From the NCBI RefSeq assembly GCF_900116545.1, contig NZ_FPCK01000001.1, positions 62,001-126,000 on the forward strand: a stretch of DNA of 64,000 bases, in the 5' to 3' direction. Shown here piece by piece: positions 9,384-16,850 of the stretch (its first letter is position 1; each line of letters starts with the position of its first letter). The position numbers and the translations under genes are program-made. The notes under the pieces were generated by a model that was not told the DNA's origin, searched no databases, and worked only from the letters and a program-made list of their open reading frames with translations. The stretch comes from Devosia crocina. GTDB lineage: Bacteria; Pseudomonadota; Alphaproteobacteria; Rhizobiales; Devosiaceae.

Positions 9384-10945
9384 AGCGCTTCGCCGATCTC
9401 CTCGAACTCCTCGCCCTCACACCCTCGCGCCTGAGGAAGCTCGAAGCCCTGCGCCGCTACTTTTCCGAAGTGCCCGATCCTGATCGGGGCATTGCCCTCG
9501 CGGTCCTGACCGGCGAACTCGACGTGCGCAACGTCAAGCCGGCCCTGCTGCGCGACACGGTTCTGGCCGAGGTCGATCAGACGCTTTTTGCGCTCTCATA
9601 CGACTATGTCGGGGATCTGGGAGAGACCATCGCCCTGATCTGGCCGCACAAGGCCGAGGGTGAGCTTCCCGGTCTTGCCGAGCTCGTCGATCTTCTCAAT
9701 CACACGAGCAAGGCCGACTTGCCCAGGGTCATCGGCGGCCTCCTGAGCCAGGCGGCGATCCATGAGCGTTGGGCGCTGGTCAAGCTGGCAACCGGGTCGC
9801 TGCGCATCGGGGTTTCGGCACGCCTTGCCAAGACCGCGCTCGCCGAGATGAGCGGGATTGACCTCCAGGAGATCGAAGAGGTGTGGCACGGGCTGAAGCC
9901 GCCCTACGCCAACCTTTTTGCCTGGCTCGAAGGCAAGGCGGACCGTCCCGACATCGACCACACGGCGCGCTTTCATCCCCTGATGCTGTCCAATCCGATC
10001 GAGGACCGGGATTTCGAAAAGCTCGACCCCCGCGATTTCTCGGCCGAATGGAAGTGGGACGGGATTCGTGTGCAGCTCGTCATGGGATCGCAAGGCGTGT
10101 CCATGTTTTCGCGCACGGGCGACGAGATCAGCGCTTCGTTCCCCGATGTCGTCGAAAGCGCTCTGGGTCAGGCCGTGCTCGATGGGGAATTGCTGGTCGG
10201 GCACGATTTTGATGCGCGCAGCTTCAATGATCTGCAGCAGCGGCTGAATCGCAAGGTTGCCCAGGGCAAGCAGATGCAGGAACTGCCGGCCTTCGTGCGG
10301 GTCTATGATATCCTTTTCGACGGCGACGAAGATGTGCGCGCTCTCGGTTGGGAAGCGCGCCGCGCACGGCTCGAAGCGTGGTTTGCCGAAAACCCCCAGA
10401 CCCGCCTTGATCTCTCAGAGGTCTTGCCCTTCTCCTCATGGGACGATCTGGGCAAACTGCGCCGGCAAGGCGCAGACGAGCACGGGCATGAAGGGGTGAT
10501 GATCAAGCTCCGAACCGCGCCATATGTGCCGGGGCGCCCCAAGGGCAACTGGTACAAGTGGAAGCGCGATCCCAATGTGGTCGACGCGGTGTTGATGTAT
10601 GCCCAGCGCGGCCACGGCAAGCGCAGCTCCTACTATTCGGACTACACGTTCGGCGTCTGGAAGGGCAACGAGATCGTGCCCATCGGCAAGGCCTATTTCG
10701 GGTTCACCGACGAGGAACTGAAACAGCTCGACAAGTGGATTCGCGCCCATACCACGGCCAGCTTCGGCCCGGTGCGAGAGGTCAAGAAGGAGCTGGTGTT
10801 CGAAGTTGCTTTCGACAGCGCTCAAAAAAGCGGCCGCCACAAATCCGGCGTCGCCCTGCGCTTCCCCCGCATCAACCGTATCCGCTGGGACAAGCCGGCC
10901 CAGGAGGCGGCGCGGCTGGAGGATATGGACGCGTTTGTGGGATAA
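9380..10945 (+). CDS. ATP-dependent DNA ligase (cisplatin damage response type)
   Basis: This 521-residue protein has an N-terminal helical DNA-binding domain (about 1-200), an adenylation domain with the lysine motif EWKWDGIRVQL (about residue 227), later motifs SRTGDEI, LDGELLVG and GVMIKLRTAPYVPGR, and an OB-fold end. It resembles the LigB/LigC-like ligases found in alphaproteobacteria with an MBL exonuclease and an Lhr-type helicase. It seals nicks or breaks during repair and is separate from replicative NAD-dependent LigA. It is coupled to the exonuclease by a 4-nt overlap. The helicase partner is not in this window. Confidence 0.93.
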   Translation: MKRFADLLELLALTPSRLRKLEALRRYFSEVPDPDRGIALAVLTGELDVRNVKPALLRDTVLAEVDQTLFALSYDYVGDLGETIALIWPHKAEGELPGLAELVDLLNHTSKADLPRVIGGLLSQAAIHERWALVKLATGSLRIGVSARLAKTALAEMSGIDLQEIEEVWHGLKPPYANLFAWLEGKADRPDIDHTARFHPLMLSNPIEDRDFEKLDPRDFSAEWKWDGIRVQLVMGSQGVSMFSRTGDEISASFPDVVESALGQAVLDGELLVGHDFDARSFNDLQQRLNRKVAQGKQMQELPAFVRVYDILFDGDEDVRALGWEARRARLEAWFAENPQTRLDLSEVLPFSSWDDLGKLRRQGADEHGHEGVMIKLRTAPYVPGRPKGNWYKWKRDPNVVDAVLMYAQRGHGKRSSYYSDYTFGVWKGNEIVPIGKAYFGFTDEELKQLDKWIRAHTTASFGPVREVKKELVFEVAFDSAQKSGRHKSGVALRFPRINRIRWDKPAQEAARLEDMDAFVG

Positions 10946-10957
10946 CCGGGTTCCCGC

Positions 10958-11071
10958 ACCCCCACCTAGCCTCCCCCTCCAGAAGGGGGAGGGATCTGCC
11001 GGTGGCTCACATGTCTCCCAGCAAACTCGATCCGCCCCTCCCCCTTCTGGAGGGGGAGGATAGGTGGGGGT
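10958..11071. repeat. Long inverted repeat between convergent genes
   Basis: Arms 10958-10993 and 11036-11071 are reverse complements over 36 bp with one mismatch (ACCCCCACCTAGCC against ACCCCCACCTATCC). Each arm contains its own hairpin (CTCCCCCT...AGGGGGAG). The 42-bp spacer is unremarkable. It fills the gap between the convergent ligase and phosphatase-like genes and belongs to the same loose family as the repeat at 7066. Confidence 0.85.
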
Positions 11072-11076
11072 AACCC

Positions 11077-11610
11077 TCAAGCCACTGCGCGGCGCAACCC
11101 AGCTGTCGGAAACTTCCTTCCTGCCTTGACCAGCTTACCGTTCATGCCCAGCATCTTGTCCCACAGCGCCACAAGAAGCGGGCTGGGAGTGGCGCCGGAG
11201 ACGGATTTGTAGATTGCCTGGCCGGCTTTGTCCGCGGGCAAATAGCGCGCGAGAATGCCAAGGGCCGTGGCAGCGCCACGGGTGTTGCCTTGGAGGCAAT
11301 GGATCATCAGCCTTGCGTCCCCTGGCAGGGCGTCGACGAATTCCATGATCTGGTCGATGTGGACCGACGTCGGGGCACCGGGCGCTGCCGGGTCGGTGAC
11401 GTCCTCGAACCGGGCATGGAGCTGCCGGGATTTGTCGAAATCCGCGAGACCCAGATAGCGGCTTTCCGGGCCATAAATGGAAATGATGTGGCTAGGGGCC
11501 CACTCCGCCCCATAGCGCCGCGCCTCGGTCTGGCTGCACACCAACATGGCAGCTGGCCAGCGGTTGGGATGACCGGTGCCGTCGGTCAGGGGTGCAAAAA
11601 GGTCAGACAT
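11077..11610 (-). CDS. Protein-tyrosine-phosphatase-like protein
   Basis: This 177-residue protein carries the cysteine phosphatase loop C-x5-R in MIHCLQGNTRGAATAL (about residue 104), preceded by an acidic stretch (HARFEDVTDP) that could supply the general acid. This is the dual-specificity/PTP fold often annotated as tyrosine phosphatase family in Rhizobiales. The loop (CLQGNTR) deviates from the usual CxxGxGR, so activity is not certain. It starts 3 bp after the MerR gene stop and is the last gene of fadD-merR-phosphatase, which suggests a link to fatty-acid catabolism, but no substrate can be named. Confidence 0.72.
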   Translation of the reverse strand: MSDLFAPLTDGTGHPNRWPAAMLVCSQTEARRYGAEWAPSHIISIYGPESRYLGLADFDKSRQLHARFEDVTDPAAPGAPTSVHIDQIMEFVDALPGDARLMIHCLQGNTRGAATALGILARYLPADKAGQAIYKSVSGATPSPLLVALWDKMLGMNGKLVKAGRKFPTAGLRRAVA

Positions 11611-11613
11611 GGC

Positions 11614-12006
11614 CTAGCTCGGGGATATGACTCGTTCCCGCGCAAGGTTGCGGATTTCTCGCAGCTCGGCAATCGTGGTTTGAAGGTCAGCCAATTGTTG
11701 TTCAAGCAATTGTAAACGCTCGTCCACTTTTTCGGCGAGCAAATTTACCTGTTGGGAACGATCAGCGTCATAGAGCGCAAGATAGTCCGAAATATCTCGC
11801 AGCGAGAAGCCGAGGCGCTTGCCGCGCAGGATCAGGATCAACCGGGCCCGGTCGCGGCGGCGGAAGACGCGCGTGGCGCCAAGGCGCTCGGGCGAGATCA
11901 GTCCCTTGCTTTCATAAAACCGGATGGCGCGCGTCGAGATGCCGAACTCGCGCGCGAGGTCCGCGATCGAGTAGAGATCGGCGCTTTCGGGGTCGGCGGA
12001 GGTCAC
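11614..12006 (-). CDS. MerR-family regulator of fatty-acid/acyl-CoA catabolism
   Basis: This 130-residue protein has an N-terminal MerR winged helix (YSIADLAREFGISTRAIRFYESKGLI, about residues 12-37) and a C-terminal dimerisation coiled coil (LAEKVDERLQLLEQQLADLQTTIAELREI). It contains no cysteine, which argues against metal or thiol sensing and fits LiuR-type MerR regulators of branched-chain or fatty-acid degradation. The start is a GTG whose bases overlap the fadD stop (GTGA, 12003-12006), so it is coupled to fadD. Two copies of a MerR-like operator in the fadD-fadE intergenic region are its probable targets. Confidence 0.85.
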   Translation of the reverse strand: MTSADPESADLYSIADLAREFGISTRAIRFYESKGLISPERLGATRVFRRRDRARLILILRGKRLGFSLRDISDYLALYDADRSQQVNLLAEKVDERLQLLEQQLADLQTTIAELREIRNLARERVISPS

Positions 12007-13718
12007 GCTTTGCCAGCCTTGCGCTGTGCATATTCCTCGCGCAGCTCTTTCTTGCTCAATTTGCCGATCAGGGTTTTAGGCAGAGCGTCCTTGAAGACGA
12101 TTTCCTTGGGCGTCTCGATCTTGTTGAGCTTTTCGGCGAGGAAATGCTTGAGTTCGGTCTCGCTGACGCTCTTGCCCTCCTTGAGCTTGACGAAGGCAAC
12201 CGGGGCCTCGCCGCGATATTCGTCCTTGACCCCGATGACATTGGTTTCCTCCACCGCCTCATGGGTCATCAGCGCCTCCTCAATGGTGCGCGGATAAACG
12301 TTGAAGCCCGAGCAGATGATCAGGTCCTTGATGCGATCGACCAGAAACACATAGCCATCCTCGTCGATATGGCCGACATCGCCCGTGCGCAGCCAACCAT
12401 CGTGGAAGGCGCCGGCGCTGGCTTCCCGATCCTCGTGATAGCCGCTCATCACCTGCGGCCCCTTGACCTGCAGTTCGCCATTTTCGCCAATGCCGACTTC
12501 CCGTTGGGTGTCCACATCGACAAAGCGGATATCGGTGCCCGGCAGCGGCATGCCGATGGACATGGGCTTGGATGGAACGCGCAGAGCAGCACAGCACACG
12601 ACGGGCGAGGCCTCGGTCAAGCCATAGCCTTCGGCAAGGAGCGCCTTTGATTTCTTGGCAAAGGCGTTGCGCACCTCGTCGGGCAGGGCGGCCCCGCCCG
12701 AAATCGCAACTTCAAGGCTCGCCAATTGCTCGGCTTTAGCCGTGTCGGCTCGGGCAATGGCGCTCAAAAGCGTGGGCACGGCGGGCAGCACATTGGCCTT
12801 GGTGCGGGTCAAGAGATCGAGCAGCGCCTTGAGTTCGAAGCGCGGCAGCATGATCACCGGCGTGCCGTTGCAGAGCGGCACGTTCATGCAAACGGTCATT
12901 GCGAAGATATGAAAGAACGGCAGTACTGCCACGACCTTGGAAGGTGGGTAAAATAGCCCGCACCCCCACTTGTCGATCTGGCTCATATTGGCTGCGATAT
13001 TGGCATGGGTCAGCAGCGCACCCTTGGGGAGGCCCGTCGTGCCACCGGTATATTGCTGGACCGCGATATCGGTCTTGGAGTCGATCACCACGGCACTTGG
13101 CGTCGCATTGGCGTGGATCAGATCGTTGAACGCGCGGATCTTGCCTGCATGCGGAGACTGGAACGGGTTGGTCAGGTCCTTGCGCTTGAACAGCGAGAAC
13201 AGGACCTTCTTGGCCAGCGGCAGGGCATCGGGGAAATGGCACACGACCAGGGATTTGACGTGGCCTGCCTCGAGCAGGGCTTCGCCCTTGTCGTAGATCT
13301 GCTTAAGATCGAGCGTCACCATGATATCGGCGCCGGCATTGGCGGTGATGTGGCTCAACTCCGACACGGTATAAAGCGGGTTGCAGTTGACCACGGTTCC
13401 GCCGGCGCGCAGGACCCCATAATAGGCGATGGGATAAAACGGGGTATTGGGCAGCATCAGCGCCACCCGGCTGCCCTTTTTGACGCCATATTGGCTCTGC
13501 AGAGCACCGGCAAAGGCGACAATCTTTTTGGCGAGTTCGCCGAAGCTCGTTGTGCCGCCAAGGAAATCGAGTGCTACAGCCGAAGGGTTGCGGGCACAGG
13601 CTGCCAACACCTGTTCGTGCACCGGCGTCGTATCGATCTCGTCCTGCCAGTTGATCCCCTCAGGATAGCTGGCAATCCAGGGACGGATATGGTCAGGCGC
13701 CTCGACTTGGGTCGTCAT
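12003..13718 (-). CDS. fadD: Long-chain fatty acid--CoA ligase
   Basis: This 571-residue AMP-forming acyl-CoA synthetase activates fatty acids for beta-oxidation. The ATP/AMP signature YTGGTTGLPKGALLTH appears near residue 220. Later motifs are GYGLTEASPVV, the adenylate-binding WLRTGDVGHIDEDGY, the hinge VDRIKDLIICSGFNVYP and the catalytic Lys in KTLIGKLSKKELR near the C-terminus. ATG 13718 is preceded by a strong GAGGAGGAAACGAGGT; the 24-codon upstream extension is not credible. Its promoter region holds a MerR-like site at 13813-13828. It is the first gene of a three-gene transcript with merR and the phosphatase-like gene. Confidence 0.94.
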   Translation of the reverse strand: MTTQVEAPDHIRPWIASYPEGINWQDEIDTTPVHEQVLAACARNPSAVALDFLGGTTSFGELAKKIVAFAGALQSQYGVKKGSRVALMLPNTPFYPIAYYGVLRAGGTVVNCNPLYTVSELSHITANAGADIMVTLDLKQIYDKGEALLEAGHVKSLVVCHFPDALPLAKKVLFSLFKRKDLTNPFQSPHAGKIRAFNDLIHANATPSAVVIDSKTDIAVQQYTGGTTGLPKGALLTHANIAANMSQIDKWGCGLFYPPSKVVAVLPFFHIFAMTVCMNVPLCNGTPVIMLPRFELKALLDLLTRTKANVLPAVPTLLSAIARADTAKAEQLASLEVAISGGAALPDEVRNAFAKKSKALLAEGYGLTEASPVVCCAALRVPSKPMSIGMPLPGTDIRFVDVDTQREVGIGENGELQVKGPQVMSGYHEDREASAGAFHDGWLRTGDVGHIDEDGYVFLVDRIKDLIICSGFNVYPRTIEEALMTHEAVEETNVIGVKDEYRGEAPVAFVKLKEGKSVSETELKHFLAEKLNKIETPKEIVFKDALPKTLIGKLSKKELREEYAQRKAGKA

Positions 13719-13812
13719 ACCTCGTTTCCTCCTCGGCAATGCCCGGCGGCGCGGTATGTTCCGATGCCCCAAAGGCTCTTCCGCCGGCACTTACGAGGAA
13801 TTATTTCACGGC

Positions 13813-13828
13813 TTTACGTTAGCGTCAA
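13813..13828 (-). promoter_or_regulatory. MerR-like operator upstream of fadD
   Basis: Read on the minus strand the site is TTGACGCTAACGTAAA. It differs at two positions from the site at 14078-14093 and points toward fadD in the same way that the other points toward fadE. A regulator encoded in the fadD operon is the natural binder (inference). Confidence 0.6.
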
Positions 13829-14077
13829 ACAACTGCCCAGGGATCGCCAGCTTTCTCGAGAAGAGTTTGGACGAAAGGGGCGTGGTGCCGTTCCAGGCGC
13901 ATATCGATGGAACCCAATTCCGCCCGTTGCCTTTCCCCAAGGATGGGGTCATCTGCTGCCGCTCGAGGATGCGGTGCGCAAACGGATTTCCTTTACGATC
14001 AGAAAATGTCGACGGTCGCGATGGCCGTTGGTTCATCCTTAGGACAATGCATGTATGTAGACGTATACGGCGTTGAG

Positions 14078-14093
14078 TTGACGTTTACGTAAA
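14078..14093 (+). promoter_or_regulatory. MerR-like operator upstream of fadE
   Basis: The site is TTGACGTTTACGTAAA and includes the exact 12-bp palindrome GTTTACGTAAAC (14083-14094). From general knowledge it resembles operators of LiuR-type MerR regulators in proteobacteria. A weaker related stretch, GACGTATACGGCGT, lies just upstream at about 14060. Confidence 0.65.
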
Positions 14094-14234
14094 CACTGAT
14101 AGACTGACATCAACATGTGCCTTGTCTTCAACTAGGATGACGGCAAACATGGTGGAGCCGCTCGGCTCCCTGGTTTGGTATGGCGGGCGACGCCCCACCC
14201 ATTTGGCGTCGCGCCGTCCGCGGAGGACTGTGCA

Positions 14235-16700
14235 GTGACCCTGTTGCTTTTCGTGATCGCTCTTGTTGTATTTGCGGTCCTGGCGGTAAACGAAAGTCCG
14301 CTTTGGTACTGGGGCGTTGCTACCCTTGCCGTTGGTTTTGTTTCCGGGGTCAGCTTCGGTTTGGTTCATCCTGAATACGAGCTGGGGTTCGGCAGTTGGC
14401 TCCTTATCGCGATCGGCCTCGTGCTGCTTGCCCTCAGCCTAAAGCCTATCCGGATGGCGCTGGTGATTGCGCCGGTCTTCGGCGCGGTCAAATCCATTCT
14501 CCCCAAAGTCAGCCGCACTGAACAGGAGGCGCTGGATGCAGGCACGGTTGGGTGGGACGCGGAGCTGTTTTCGGGGCGCCCTGATTGGGACAAGCTGACA
14601 ACCATCCGGCCCCTGACGCTGACGGCGGACGAGCAGGCTTTCCTTGATGGTCCCACCGAGACCGCCTGCCGGATGATTGACGACTGGGATATCCGCCACA
14701 ATCGTGCCGATCTTTCCCCCGAACTCTGGCAATTCCTGCGCGAGAACGGCTTTCTGGGCATGCTCATCGGCAAGGAACATGGCGGGCTCGGCTTTTCGGC
14801 CCAAGCGCAGTCGATGATCGTTTCCAAGATCGCCAGCCGCTCGGTGGCGGCGGGGATCACGGTCATGGTCCCCAATTCGCTCGGGCCGGGCGAACTGCTC
14901 GAAAAATACGGCACGCCGGCGCAAAAGGAGAAGTATCTCCATCGCCTCGCCACAGGCCAGGACATACCCTGCTTTGCTCTGACCGGGGTACACTCGGGCT
15001 CCGATGCGGGCGGCATGCGCGATATCGGCGTCGTCACCAAGGGAGTGTGGAACGGGCAGGAAACGCTGGGCGTCAACCTGACCTTTGACAAGCGCTACAT
15101 CACGCTTGCCCCCATTGCGACCCTTGTGGGTCTCGCCTTCATTCTCAAGGATCCGGACAATCTTCTTGGTCGCGGCGAAGACGTCGGCATCACGCTGGCG
15201 CTTATTCCCCATGATCACCCGGGCCTCGATATCGGACGGCGCCACTACCCGGCCCGGCAGGCCTTCATGAACGGTCCGGTGCGCGGAACCAACATGTTCG
15301 TGCCCATCGATTATCTGATCGGCGGCACCGATTATGCGGGGCAGGGCTGGCGCATGCTCATGGAATGCCTGTCCACCGGGCGCGCAATTTCGCTGCCCGC
15401 AATTGGCTCCACCTCGATCAAGTCGACGCTGCGTGCCACCTCCGCCTATGCCCGCGTGCGTCGCCAGTTCGGCATTCCGGTGGGTACCATGGAGGGCGTT
15501 GCCGAGCCGCTGGGTGAAATGGTCAAGCGCGCCTATAGTTTCGAGGCGGCCCGGCGCCTGACCGCTTCCATGGTGGACGAAGGCCAGCGGCCGGCCGTGA
15601 TCGCGGGTCTCCTCAAATACACCACCACCGAAGCCATGCGCGACAGCATGGACGACGCGTTCGATATCCAGGGCGGCCGCGCGATTCAGGATGGTCCGAG
15701 CAATTATCTGTTCGGCGCCTATCAGGCCCTTCCTGTCGCCATCACTGTGGAAGGCGCCAATATCCTGACGCGTACGCTGATGACCTTTGCGCAGGGCGTT
15801 CTGCGAGCCCATCCTTATCTCCTTAAGGAAATTCAGGCGGCGCAGAACCGCGACCGGCAGGCTGGGCTCGATGCCTTCGACCAGGCCTTTGGTGGTCACA
15901 CCGCCTTCATGCTGCGCAATGTCGTGGCAAGCTTTGTCCACGGTGTCACCAACGGCGCCTTTGCCTCTTCGCCCAACGATGGGCCGATGGCCGGCTGGTA
16001 TCGCAAGCTTCATCGCTATGCCCAAAATTTCGCGCTTGTTGCCGATTGGACCACGGTCGTTCTCGGTGGTGCGCTTAAGCGCAAGCAGAAGCTGTCGGGG
16101 CGCATGGCCGATCTTCTGGGCGACCTTTATCTGATGTCGGCAACGCTCAAGCGCTTCGAAGAAGAAGGCCGGATCACAGAGGATCGTGACCTTGTCGACG
16201 CCATCATGGAAGATCGCATCGCTTCGATGGAAAAGACCTTTGGCGAGGTCTTCGACAATTTCCCCAATCCCTTCTTTGCCACGGCCATGCGCTTTCTCTG
16301 CTTCCCGCTAGGGCGTCATGCCAAACGGGCCAGCGACCGGGTTAATTACCGCGTCGTACGCGCCGTGCTGCGCCCCGGCGCCTTCCGTGATCGTCTCACC
16401 ACCGGCATCTATGTGACCACCGATCCCGATGACGTCACGGGCGTGCTCGAGGATGCACTGCTCAAGGTCACCGAGGCCGAGGAAATCGAAGCCAGGTTCG
16501 TCAAGGCCTCGCGCCGCGGTGTTTTTGATCGCCGCCACGACCGCGATGCCATTGCCGATGCGGTCAAGGCCGGGGTCATAAACGACAATGAAGCGGGCAT
16601 CATGCGCGCGGCCGACGAGGCCACCAACCGCGCCGTGCATGTCGACGACTTCGATACTGACGTGTTGAAGCAAACTGCGCCAAGGTTGGCGGCGGAGTAG
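14235..16700 (+). CDS. fadE: Acyl-CoA dehydrogenase, FadE type
   Basis: This 821-residue protein has the length of E. coli FadE rather than the short ACAD family. Hydrophobic N-terminal segments (about residues 2-16, 22-45 and 50-70) suggest membrane association. The ACAD core follows, with the FAD/acyl-CoA segments NGFLGMLIGKEHGGLGFS, CFALTGVHSGSDAGGM and GRAISLPAIGSTSIKSTLRATSAYARVRRQFG, and a long C-terminal DUF1974-like region. It catalyses the first step of beta-oxidation. GTG 14235 is chosen over an upstream TTG because GGAGG stands 7 bases before it. The upstream MerR-like site suggests shared control with fadD. Confidence 0.93.
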   Translation: MTLLLFVIALVVFAVLAVNESPLWYWGVATLAVGFVSGVSFGLVHPEYELGFGSWLLIAIGLVLLALSLKPIRMALVIAPVFGAVKSILPKVSRTEQEALDAGTVGWDAELFSGRPDWDKLTTIRPLTLTADEQAFLDGPTETACRMIDDWDIRHNRADLSPELWQFLRENGFLGMLIGKEHGGLGFSAQAQSMIVSKIASRSVAAGITVMVPNSLGPGELLEKYGTPAQKEKYLHRLATGQDIPCFALTGVHSGSDAGGMRDIGVVTKGVWNGQETLGVNLTFDKRYITLAPIATLVGLAFILKDPDNLLGRGEDVGITLALIPHDHPGLDIGRRHYPARQAFMNGPVRGTNMFVPIDYLIGGTDYAGQGWRMLMECLSTGRAISLPAIGSTSIKSTLRATSAYARVRRQFGIPVGTMEGVAEPLGEMVKRAYSFEAARRLTASMVDEGQRPAVIAGLLKYTTTEAMRDSMDDAFDIQGGRAIQDGPSNYLFGAYQALPVAITVEGANILTRTLMTFAQGVLRAHPYLLKEIQAAQNRDRQAGLDAFDQAFGGHTAFMLRNVVASFVHGVTNGAFASSPNDGPMAGWYRKLHRYAQNFALVADWTTVVLGGALKRKQKLSGRMADLLGDLYLMSATLKRFEEEGRITEDRDLVDAIMEDRIASMEKTFGEVFDNFPNPFFATAMRFLCFPLGRHAKRASDRVNYRVVRAVLRPGAFRDRLTTGIYVTTDPDDVTGVLEDALLKVTEAEEIEARFVKASRRGVFDRRHDRDAIADAVKAGVINDNEAGIMRAADEATNRAVHVDDFDTDVLKQTAPRLAAE

Positions 16701-16771
16701 GCGCGCATCGCCCCATGTTTCGAGGCTTTGCTCAGGCAAGGCACTTCGGCATGAGGCTCAGGAAAAGCCGT

Positions 16772-16825
16772 GCTCCCGGAGCCCTCACGTGAGGGGGGAG
16801 CGCAGCGACCCTCGAACCACGAGGG
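16772..16825. repeat. Paired palindromes before fadJ
   Basis: CCCTCACGTGAGGG (16782-16795) is an exact palindrome flanked by GCTCCC/GGGAGC. A second hairpin CCCTCG-AACCA-CGAGGG follows at 16809-16825. It lies in the fadE-fadJ gap and may be an intercistronic stabilising or terminating element. Confidence 0.7.
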
Positions 16826-16850
16826 CGGGCACAAAGAGGATGGAGCAAGC

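Larger units (their letters stand above)
13719..14234. promoter_or_regulatory. Divergent fadD/fadE control region
   Basis: These 516 bases hold no credible gene. They separate fadD (minus) and fadE (plus) and carry two near-identical 16-bp sites, annotated separately, about 90 bp from the fadD start and 140 bp from the fadE start. I could not pick firm -35/-10 pairs. The fadE ribosome-binding GGAGG lies at 14223-14227. Confidence 0.6.

Noticed and set aside
14439..16025. Long open frame (528 codons) on the minus strand under fadE
   Set aside because: Its translation has no family features, while the plus strand encodes a clear acyl-CoA dehydrogenase; it is a GC-rich antisense shadow.
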